The notes under the pieces are model-generated. The model was not told where the DNA came from, ran no database searches, and saw nothing but the letters and a program-made list of their open reading frames with translations. A DNA stretch of 64,000 bases from Pseudarthrobacter phenanthrenivorans Sphe3 (lineage in GTDB: Bacteria; Actinomycetota; Actinomycetes; Actinomycetales; Micrococcaceae), in NCBI RefSeq assembly GCF_000189535.1, contig NC_015145.1, positions 2,666,001 through 2,730,000 of the forward strand. Reading direction: 5' to 3'. Each line of letters opens with the position of its first letter. Position 1 is the first letter of the stretch. This document shows positions 47,609-58,997 of the stretch, piece by piece. The position numbers were made by a program, and so were the translations under genes.

Positions 47609-48482
47609 CAGAAACATTGAGATTCCCAATGCCCCGGTACTAGTCTGCCGATGACTTCCGCGGGCCTGTCCCGGATCATCACCATGTCCGGGAAACGCCT
47701 GGTCCGGTGCTCCTTTCGGCGGCGCGGCCGGCGGCCAGTCCGACCGCTGCGCAGCGAGACTGCAGGGTCCACGGCCAAATCCAGGCTTCCACGCCCATAG
47801 AGAGCTTGATAAACAGTCTCGGGCACGACGTGCATCTCGGGTTGTCCCGGGAAATTAGCGCGTAGACGGTTGCTGATCTGGCGGGGACTCCAGCGTTGCT
47901 TCAGATGTTCACGCACGAACTCCTGCAGCGCCGGGTTGGCCGCGATCTTCCCGGTCCGCTGGCGGCTCCGTCTACGTTCGGCGCTGCGCTGGGCCGTCCG
48001 CGGACGGTAGTTGCCAGAGGGCTCGTGAATATTCCGGCGAATCTCTCTGCTCACAGTTGAAGGACTGCGCCCGAGTTCCATTGCGATAGCGCGAATGCTC
48101 CGCCCGGCATGCAGGAGGTCGGCGATCGTGATCCGTTCGGACTCGGAGAGAAATCGGGCAGAAATCGCGGCTGGTCTAAGACGGGAGATAGGAGCGATCT
48201 TTTTGACGTCGCCGGACTTCAGAACAACTGAGTGGCCGTGCCGCCATCGAGTGCCGGAACTACGGCTGATTCCGACGATTCGGCACGCTTCGGAATTGCC
48301 CATTCCCTGTTTCATCAGCTGATCATAGTGAGCCCGTGCAGCGTTCTTTGGAGGGGCACCCCGTGACTTTCGTGGTCGTTTCATATCTGCCAATTGCAAC
48401 TCCTAAAAGCTCAGGTGTTGCAACGACCACTAGACGCCAAGCCGTCACTATGGCTCAGTTTTCGACCGTCACCGACACGGAT

Positions 48483-48692
48483 GGTGGAAAGAGATCGAAG
48501 TGCTCACTGTCACCGGTGCGACAACCGGGAAAGTGGAAGCCAACAACACCACGACTCAGCACATAAAGAGGACTGGTCGGGGATTCAACAACGCACGCAA
48601 CTACAAAAGCGCATCCTGTTGTTCAGTGCCGCCGGAACGGCGGCATGAAAAGCCCTCACAGCAAAACATTCACGACGAACCGCGAAGGGCTG
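48483..48692 (+). pseudogene. ISL3 relic, right part
   Basis: Continuation of the relic at 45202-45636. It matches the end of the intact ISL3 transposase (WWKEIEVLTVTGATTGKVEA; HIKRTGRGFNNARNYK) and the right terminal repeat (TTCACGACGAACCGCGAAGG), with base changes and a frameshift near the C-terminus. Interrupted in front by the 28-bp-repeat element. Confidence 0.85.
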
Positions 48693-48829
48693 TTTCTGAG
48701 TCACCGTTTTGAATGCCTTCCATGGGTCTGCAGAATCACTCGCATCTTCCGCAGACCCCACCAACTTCTAGGACCAAATGCCTTCTGGGCTCTGGCTGCC
48801 ACCGCCCGTACCCTTCCTGCCAGCAGCGT

Positions 48830-49981
48830 TTACCGGTTGATATTAACGAAGATTCCGGTCCTCTGGTGGTGGCTATGCGCGGTTGAACGGATGAAGTTCA
48901 CGGCGCGACGTGACGTGTCAGAAATCTGGTAGTCCGCGGGAATGACAGGTGGGCCGTCTGTTTCGAACTGATCCAGAACTATGTCGATGGCATCAACGAT
49001 TGCATCCGACTTCACCCCAGTGGTGATGATTGCAGCGGTATCCAGTGATTCTGGGCGTTCTATCGCGTCCCTCAAAGTCACTGCTGGGAATCCCAACAGT
49101 GAAGACTCTTCACTGATCGTGCCGCTGTCCGACAGAACCAGTTTGGCCTCCCTCTGGAGCTTCACATAGTCGTTGAAACCAAATGGCGGATGGAATCGCA
49201 GGCCGCGCTTCAATTCTTCAGGCTGATCTTCCAACCGCTTCCGGGTTCGCGGATGGGTGGAGATGAGAACAGGAATCTCGTGGCTATCGCTAATGCACTG
49301 CAGGGCCTTGAGTATCTCCGTAAGGCGTTCGGGGCTGTCAACGTTTTCTTCACGGTGAATGCTGACCATGAAGTAGCCCCCGGGAGTCAACTCCTGCCTT
49401 TCCAAAACGTCGCTGGCCTCGATGGCCCCGGCGTTGCCTAGCAGGACCTCTTTCATGGGTGATCCCGTCAGCAGAATACGCGAAGGGTGCAGTCCCTCCG
49501 CGAGCAAGTTCTTGCGGGCGTGCTCTGTATATACGAGGTTGTAGTCAGCAACATGGTCGACCAACCGTCGGTTCGTTTCCTCGGGAACGTTCTCATCAAA
49601 GCAGCGGTTACCCGCCTCCATGTGGTAGACCGGGATCCGAAGGCGCTTGGCCATGAGGGCGGAGATACAGCTGTTGGTGTCGCCCAACACAAGCATCGCG
49701 TCAGGCTTCTCAACCAAAAGCACCTGTTCGGTCTTTGCCAGGATTGAGCCTAGAACACTACCCAGGGACGAGGTGTCCGCCTCCAGGAAGTGATCCGGGC
49801 GTCGCAGGCCCAGATCCTCGAAAAAAACCTCGTTCAACTCGTAGTCGTAGTTCTGGCCCGTGTGGACCAGCACGTGGTCCGTACTACGATCAAGCCGGCG
49901 GATTGTGGCAGCCAACCGTATAATTTCCGGCCTGGTGCCCACAATGGTCAATACTTTTAGCTTGCGGCCTAGGTCGCTCAT
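48830..49981 (-). CDS. capG: Non-hydrolysing UDP-GlcNAc 2-epimerase family protein, CapG type
   Basis: 383 residues. GT-B-like epimerase: VLTIVGTRPEIIRLAATIRR, VLVHTGQNYDYELNEVFFED, MLVLGDTNSCISALMAKRLR, VYHMEAGNRCFDENVPEETN, RRLVDHVADY, SIHREENVDSPERL, and VLSDSGTISEESSLLGFPAV. Being coupled (ATGA overlap) to capF, it most likely performs the last C2 epimerisation giving UDP-L-FucNAc rather than making UDP-ManNAc. Last gene before the IS nest. Confidence 0.88.
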   Translation of the reverse strand: MSDLGRKLKVLTIVGTRPEIIRLAATIRRLDRSTDHVLVHTGQNYDYELNEVFFEDLGLRRPDHFLEADTSSLGSVLGSILAKTEQVLLVEKPDAMLVLGDTNSCISALMAKRLRIPVYHMEAGNRCFDENVPEETNRRLVDHVADYNLVYTEHARKNLLAEGLHPSRILLTGSPMKEVLLGNAGAIEASDVLERQELTPGGYFMVSIHREENVDSPERLTEILKALQCISDSHEIPVLISTHPRTRKRLEDQPEELKRGLRFHPPFGFNDYVKLQREAKLVLSDSGTISEESSLLGFPAVTLRDAIERPESLDTAAIITTGVKSDAIVDAIDIVLDQFETDGPPVIPADYQISDTSRRAVNFIRSTAHSHHQRTGIFVNINR

Positions 49982-51069
49982 ACTTCCTCCGGGAAAGTGT
50001 CGGGAGATGCTGGATCAAAAAGTTCACTGATCCAAAACATGGTGTAAAGGTTATCTGTTCCAGTGTTGGTGATGTTGTGTGACCACATCGTGGGCATATC
50101 AATGGCAACAGGGTTTTCGCCGTCGACCCTGTAGGTCACTACTTCTTCCGAGAACAATCTACGCATGGCGATTTCGGCAGTCCCCGACAGTACAGTGAAC
50201 CGCTCAATTTTCCGCCGATGGTAATGCTGCCCCCTGGTGATGCCGGGCATCGTGGTTGAAAATGAGGACTGGCCCTCTCCCCCGCTGCTGCGAACTACCT
50301 CAAAAAACGCACCTCGCTCGTCTTCCTTACGGTCTAAGGGAATGGGCAGCCGGTCGCCAACCAAGAATGACCGGTAGGTGTTGAACATGTCCCTATCGAA
50401 TGCCTGGGAGATGTCCGGAATTGTTCCCTTTGAGTAGGTCGCGGCCATTGACTCAATGAGATTTGCGACCTCGCTGACCCGGCGGCTTGTTGCAAGACGG
50501 AGAGCGTCCTCGGGTTCATGAACGCCCAGGAGCACCTCAGCAGCAGTTTGGACGTGCAAAAGGAGCAAATCCTTGTCGTCCTGCACCTGCAGCGGCTTCC
50601 CTTCTGCAGCGAGGCGGCAAAAAGTAGCCACAACGGAGTTGTAGAAGGGAGTACCGTGCTCCCCGAACAGATTGGGAAGCTTGACATCGACGAAGCGGGA
50701 GCCCGCCCGTTCGGCGGCAGCCTTGAGGATCCTCCCTGCTTCTTCCTTACCACTGCCATAGGCGGTGCCGTTCCCCGCCTGAATGGAGTTGGCGTAAACC
50801 ACCGTCGCCGGTTTCGAACCAGCTGCCCCCAGCGTTTCCGCAAGCTGTTCGGCGAAACGGATGTTGCCGCTTCGCACTGCCTCGTCGTCCCCCCGGTTCA
50901 CCCCTGCCACGTGGACGAGGAGCTCTGCCTGTTCGACGGCGGCGACCGCGGCGGCGTCGTCGAACTTGCCACCCAGCGCAAGTGCTTCAGTCTCCTTGCC
51001 AAGGCTATGAGCCAACACACGTGTATGCCACCCAAGGAAGCCGTTGCTTCCTGTCAACACGATCTTCAT
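49978..51069 (-). CDS. capF: Bifunctional UDP-sugar reductase/epimerase CapF (SDR plus cupin)
   Basis: 363 residues from the ATG at 51069 (MKIVLTGSNGFLGWHTRVLA). The N-terminal ~245 residues are an SDR reductase domain (AELLVHVAGVNRGDDEAV, NSIQAGNGTAYGSGKEEAGR with YxxxK). The C-terminal ~115 residues are a cupin (QSSFSTTMPGITRGQHYHRR with its metal-binding His residues, ERFTVLSGTAEIAMRRLFSE, MPTMWSHNITNTGTDNLYTM). This two-domain order is the signature of CapF. It catalyses the C3 epimerisation and C4 reduction leading to UDP-FucNAc precursors. Confidence 0.92.
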   Translation of the reverse strand: MKIVLTGSNGFLGWHTRVLAHSLGKETEALALGGKFDDAAAVAAVEQAELLVHVAGVNRGDDEAVRSGNIRFAEQLAETLGAAGSKPATVVYANSIQAGNGTAYGSGKEEAGRILKAAAERAGSRFVDVKLPNLFGEHGTPFYNSVVATFCRLAAEGKPLQVQDDKDLLLLHVQTAAEVLLGVHEPEDALRLATSRRVSEVANLIESMAATYSKGTIPDISQAFDRDMFNTYRSFLVGDRLPIPLDRKEDERGAFFEVVRSSGGEGQSSFSTTMPGITRGQHYHRRKIERFTVLSGTAEIAMRRLFSEEVVTYRVDGENPVAIDMPTMWSHNITNTGTDNLYTMFWISELFDPASPDTFPEEV

Positions 51070-51094
51070 ACCTGGATTCCCTTCCCTTGAAGTC

Positions 51095-53119
51095 TCATTT
51101 TCCGCAGGCAATCAGTTCGTAAACCTTTGCCTCGCCCTCAGCGTCCACCAGCTTGGCGACCCCGGCCGCTTCCAGATTGTCCAGACCCCGGAACCCGTTG
51201 TCGCCGCCGTGTACTTCCCGGTGACCGAAATCCAGGACGTAGCCAACCTGGAGGCGCTCAACAATTGGGCAGACAGATGGGTCCGAGTTTGCCTTATTCA
51301 GTGACGTATAAAGCTGCTCTAAGCCTGCCGGCATCTTGCTGAGCATGTGGAGCTGAGCAAGGTCCCTGCCAGTAAAGGCATAGGCCAACGCACTCCCGTT
51401 CCAAGGATTCCCCACCAGGGTCGCGTCCTCGGGAAGTTTCTCGGGGAGCCTCTTGAGCAGGGCCATTTCGTCTGAAGAAATCAGTGGGGAATCGTCAGCC
51501 AGCCGGTATCCGCCCGATGCTGAAATTGCCGCCTCGCGGATGTTGGCTTGCTGGGTGCTGACAACAAGCAAGACGACAGCCATGCCAGCTACGAATAAGC
51601 TCACGTAGCCCGGCGCTCGCCGGAGGTGCGCCGAAAGAGGCACTTTTTCCGATGACAGGTATCTAGTGCCCAGCGGAGCCACTAACCTATCCCAGCTGTG
51701 GACGGCACCTACGACGGCCAGCGGCAAAGTGACGAGAGGGAGCAGGGAAGCCAGCCGAGGCGGGTCGTTGTACCAGACGCCAGTTAAGAAGGTCCGCAGC
51801 TCCCCAAAGGGGAAGGAAGCGACGACAACGAAAAGACCTGCAATCACCCCATACATTCCAACCAGCCAAAGGTGCTTGCGTTGAACGATCAGCACGATAA
51901 GTCCTGTGAGGGCAAGAGCCATCACAGCCCACGAGACAGAACGTCCAATAGCGGAACTCGTAATCACCTCGCCGATAGCACGACCCGTTGTTTCCACCGG
52001 AGGCCAGAACGCTGCTATCTCCGGGGGCCGAACCTTCTTCCAGGCAGCAGCAGCCATCCCGAGTCCGAGGAGAAGCAGGAAAAAGGCTCCCATCAAGGAC
52101 ACCGCAGGACGGCGGGACCCTCGAGTAATTCTTGCTGTGAACCTCGTCCACAGGATCAAGAACGGAGGTATCATCAGCGCTAGCAGCGCCATGGTGCTGC
52201 TAGGGTGCGCCAAGGTGAGACCCGGAAGTACTGAAACAAACAGCAACCAAGTGACCAGTGCGGAGCCCGACTTGGAACTTGTCAGCCCTAAAGCCTGGAC
52301 CCCCAAAGCCACTGCCACCGGAAGCAGCGCATTTCCAAGGAAATTCGGATACAGGACACCGAAATCCAAAAGCAGCAACGGAAAGGCTCCGAACGCTGCG
52401 GACAGAATGCCTGCCGCGACACTAACGGCAACACGTTTGCCGAGAAGCTGATGGGCCAGGACGATGCATCCAAGGGGCCAGCAAACGGAGGCGACAACGA
52501 GGTTTACGACGTTCACGGACACGGTGATATCTGCACCCGTAGTGGCCGCGAGCAGAGCGACTAGATCATGCCAAGCAGCCGGGTAGAAATCCCCGCCCGT
52601 CATCGAACTAACGGTGATGGAAGAACCTTGTCCTGTTTCGAGGATGTAGCGCACAGCATTGAGGTGAAAGACGTTGTCAAATGTCTGCGAAAACGACTCA
52701 GGACGGCCGAAGGCGCCAACAAGCCGTCTGCCGATCAGAAAGGCAGCAATCAGCACCGCGGCCGCATGACCGAGACCGATTTGCCACTCGACCGGACCAA
52801 GAAAAAACTTCCCGGCCTCCGACGGCCCTGCGGACCACCTAGCGGCTGCCCACGCAACTGCCGCCATCAGGGCAGTTAAAACGAAGACTGGCAGAAGTGA
52901 CCACTCCATGCCAATCAGCGGAGCCATCAGGGCAGAGACCGCGACGATGGTCACCGAGATAGGTGGAGCTATGGCAAACAGCGCCACACCACGAACCCGG
53001 CTGGCAGAGACGACAATTGCCCCGGGGACGAATAGAACGCCGATCGCAAAAAGTAGATGCGGACCTACTGACCACCACGACAAAAGAAAACCCTCCAAGT
53101 AGTTTGAGTGGACGTGCAC
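51095..53119 (-). CDS. DUF6541-family large membrane protein
   Basis: 674 residues, about 12-13 membrane helices (start LLSWWSVGPHLLFAIGVLFV). Extracytoplasmic loop SFSQTFDNVFHLNAVRYILE and MTGGDFYPAAWHDLVALLAA, and a soluble C-terminal ~170 residues (ADDSPLISSDEMALLKRLPE, LVGNPWNGSALAYAFTGRDL). Equal in length and alike in architecture to the protein at 37726-39750, so the two are probably paralogues. DUF6541 proteins sit in surface-polysaccharide loci and resemble GT-C transferases; the activity is not established. Confidence 0.75.
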   Translation of the reverse strand: MHVHSNYLEGFLLSWWSVGPHLLFAIGVLFVPGAIVVSASRVRGVALFAIAPPISVTIVAVSALMAPLIGMEWSLLPVFVLTALMAAVAWAAARWSAGPSEAGKFFLGPVEWQIGLGHAAAVLIAAFLIGRRLVGAFGRPESFSQTFDNVFHLNAVRYILETGQGSSITVSSMTGGDFYPAAWHDLVALLAATTGADITVSVNVVNLVVASVCWPLGCIVLAHQLLGKRVAVSVAAGILSAAFGAFPLLLLDFGVLYPNFLGNALLPVAVALGVQALGLTSSKSGSALVTWLLFVSVLPGLTLAHPSSTMALLALMIPPFLILWTRFTARITRGSRRPAVSLMGAFFLLLLGLGMAAAAWKKVRPPEIAAFWPPVETTGRAIGEVITSSAIGRSVSWAVMALALTGLIVLIVQRKHLWLVGMYGVIAGLFVVVASFPFGELRTFLTGVWYNDPPRLASLLPLVTLPLAVVGAVHSWDRLVAPLGTRYLSSEKVPLSAHLRRAPGYVSLFVAGMAVVLLVVSTQQANIREAAISASGGYRLADDSPLISSDEMALLKRLPEKLPEDATLVGNPWNGSALAYAFTGRDLAQLHMLSKMPAGLEQLYTSLNKANSDPSVCPIVERLQVGYVLDFGHREVHGGDNGFRGLDNLEAAGVAKLVDAEGEAKVYELIACGK

Positions 53120-53284
53120 CAGACCGTCGGATCTTCGTCATAAGCCGCCTACCGAATCCTACTAGACGACGGCGGTGCTCTCCCGATGCACAGGCAGAGT
53201 CGGACGCCAAGTTTGATGCAAAGAACTTGACGAATGTGCTGTTCCTTCAAATGGGGTGGAACAACTAACTCCCCATAACACTCA

Positions 53285-54010
53285 TCATGCGCGCAGGAGG
53301 GCCACAGCTGCCTCAATGGGTCCGTCAAACTTCACATTGCCGTGCTCCAGCAAGATGCCGCGATCACAAATACGGGATACAAGGTCAAGGTCATGACTCA
53401 CCACGACAAGAGTCTTTCCCTCGCGTGCCAGCTCCTGAATCTTATCGATGCACTTTCGCTGGAACGGCTCATCTCCAACTGCCAGGATTTCGTCGATCAA
53501 GAACACTTCAGGATCCGTGTGAACGGCAACCGAGAAGGCAAGCCGTAGGTACATGCCGGACGAGTAGAACTTGACCTCTGTGTCGATGAATTGCCCGATT
53601 TCGGAGAACGCCACGATGTCATCGAACCTCTCCCTGACCTGCTGCTCCGTCATCCCCAGAATGGCACCATTCAGGAAGACGTTATCCCTGCCGGAGAGGT
53701 CCGGATGGAAACCGGCGCCCACTTCTATAAGGCCAGCGACCCGTCCCCTCGTCCTGACCGATCCGGTGTCCGGGAGCATAACCCCCGAAATGTGCTTCAA
53801 CAGCGTTGATTTCCCTGATCCGTTCAGGCCCAGGAGTGCCACGGTTTCTCCGGTCTTGACCTCGACGGTTACGTCTTTCAGGGCGTGGAATTTTTCGGAC
53901 AGGTCTCCCTTGCGGCCTTTCGCAAGCCACACAACTGCTTCCTTGATGGATCTGGTGTGCCTTAGCACGAACTGCTTGCTGATATTGGAAACTTCTATTG
54001 CATTGACCAC
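53285..54010 (-). CDS. Polysaccharide ABC exporter, ATP-binding subunit (Wzt/RfbE type)
   Basis: 241 residues. ABC ATPase: Walker A VALLGLNGSGKSTLLKHISG, Q-loop GRVAGLIEVGAGFHPDLSGR, signature FYSSGMYLRLAFSVAVHTDP, Walker B EVFLIDEILAVGDEPFQ, and H-loop VVSHDLDL. The SSGMxxRLAFSVA signature is diagnostic of the polysaccharide/teichoic-acid exporters. There is no C-terminal carbohydrate-binding domain, so chain length is not sensed here. Directly abuts the permease gene. Confidence 0.93.
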   Translation of the reverse strand: MVNAIEVSNISKQFVLRHTRSIKEAVVWLAKGRKGDLSEKFHALKDVTVEVKTGETVALLGLNGSGKSTLLKHISGVMLPDTGSVRTRGRVAGLIEVGAGFHPDLSGRDNVFLNGAILGMTEQQVRERFDDIVAFSEIGQFIDTEVKFYSSGMYLRLAFSVAVHTDPEVFLIDEILAVGDEPFQRKCIDKIQELAREGKTLVVVSHDLDLVSRICDRGILLEHGNVKFDGPIEAAVALLRA

Positions 54011-54888
54011 TTACAGCTCCTGCGCGAAGCGGCCCTCAAGCCGCCGGAAAGTGTATTGCCCCAGAACAAGGACCGCCAGCGCCACGCCCATTCCCACCGG
54101 CAACCAGAGGCTGAACAAGTGGGGCGGCATGGCTGCGGTTCCATCAGTGGTGGGGAACCAGAACGCGTAGTGGAACAATTCCACGCCTATGGTGATCGGG
54201 TTTGCCTGGTAGATGGCGTACCACGTCGTACCCAGCTTCTCTTCCACCATGGTCCATGCATACATAACGGGTGACGCCCACGTGGCCACCATCAGCAGCA
54301 TATCCACAAGGTTCTCTGAGTCCCGGAAGTAAACATTGGCCGCTCCGAACAACAGGCCCAGCCCTGTGGCAAGGAGGCCCACGATCAAGAAGCCTGCAAC
54401 AGCAGCAAGCACCTGGATCAGATTGGGGCGCCAGCCAGCGAAAAGGCAGCCGGCGACCAGCACTACGAGCTGCGGAAAGAAATGAACCGCCGATACCCAT
54501 ACGGAAGCAACCGGAAACAGTTCGCGCGGCAGATAGATCTTCTTGATGAGGTTCCCGTTGTTGACTATCGACCTGGCCGCATTTCCCAAGGCTTCCGAAA
54601 AGAAGTTTATGAGGACAATGCCAGAGAAAAGGTACACAGCATAGTTCGCCAGCCCCTCGGGGTTTCTGGGACTGCGTTCCAGCCCGAGGAAGACCCCCAA
54701 GGCAACATAGAAAACGATGAACTGGACACCGGGTTTGACGTAGGACCATAGCAGCCCAAGGATCGAACCCCTGTAGCGGACTTTCAGTTCTTTCCGGACC
54801 AATAACTTGAGCAGGAAGCTCGACTGGCGAATGTCACGGAGTCCGCTGCCAAGTCCCGGGGTAATCAGTTCGTTAGGTGAAATTGCAC

Positions 54889-54892
<4 letters not shown>
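54011..54892 (-). CDS. Polysaccharide ABC exporter, permease subunit (Wzm/RfbD type)
   Basis: 293 residues from the GTG at 54892, overlapping the glfT2 stop by 4 bases (GTGA); longer frames run inside glfT2. ABC-2 permease with six helices; the characteristic start FLLKLLVRKELKVRYRGSIL-GLLWSYVKPGVQFIVFYVAL and the helix-1 pattern identify the Wzm/TagG group. Forms a channel with the ATPase to export a lipid-linked polymer, here most likely a galactofuranan. Confidence 0.92.
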
Positions 54893-58804
<3,912 letters not shown>

Positions 58805-58997
58805 GCGGGCTCCTTCAACGGTGGCGGACACGGCGAGGTCCGGTTGTTTAGCGATCCTAGCCGAGCCAACGAGGGCTGCGAAGCAAGCTTCCCGGGTGCC
58901 ACATCGCGGCCGTTTATCCACATACGAGAACCCACGGTAGCTGGCGGCCGAAGTCTCTGCCTAGCGTGGATCTAAAGGCACCAAAGGATTTGAACCG

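Larger units (their letters stand above)
46167..47623 (+). mobile_element. IS110-family insertion sequence
   Basis: About 1457 bp inserted in the IS30 transposase gene. Comparing the flanks with the expected joined codons (GHWEGD) places both ends within a shared TCC (46167-46169 and 47624-47626), as expected for a family that recombines at a short core and makes no real target duplication. There are no inverted repeats. The non-coding left end is about 237 nt while the right end is only 15 nt. This is the asymmetry of IS110-subgroup elements that encode a bridge RNA upstream of the recombinase. Confidence 0.9.
45707..48399 (-). pseudogene. IS30-family transposase split by IS110
   Basis: Minus strand, two pieces. 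The N-terminal piece 48399-47623 has HTH regions (GNSEACRIVGISRSSGTRWR; ITIADLLHAGRSIRAIAMEL; GRSPSTVSREIRRN) and ends at RPAEVIGRLVPGHWE. The C-terminal piece 46168-45707 resumes EGDLIIGKGGRSAIATLVER with the DDE residues and RRSLTWDQGTEMACHQSF, FCDPASPWQRGSNENTNGLL. Joined at GHW-EGDLI the frame is whole, so the gene was intact until IS110 entered. Near-terminal repeats GGTCGTTGCAACA occur at 45692-45704 and, inverted, at 48416-48428. Confidence 0.9.
45642..48477. mobile_element. Element with 28-bp terminal inverted repeats inserted in the ISL3 relic
   Basis: Left end 45642-45669 starts TGTCAGCGACGGTCGAAAAC; the right end (complement of 48450-48477) starts TGTCGGTGACGGTCGAAAAC; two mismatches in 28. 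The flanks carry a 5-bp duplication CGGAT (45637-45641, 48478-48482), and the ISL3 relic continues in register on both sides. TGT-ended repeats with a 5-bp duplication resemble IS21-type ends, but no istA/istB is present. Inside lies only the IS30 unit, so this is either a short IS21-derived (MITE-like) element hit by IS30 or an IS30 with long ends. Confidence 0.75.

Noticed and set aside
48724..48758. GGGTCTGC/GCAGACCC hairpin as a capG terminator
   Set aside because: The stem is real, but no T-run follows in the minus direction and the loop is 19 bases, so the function is unclear.
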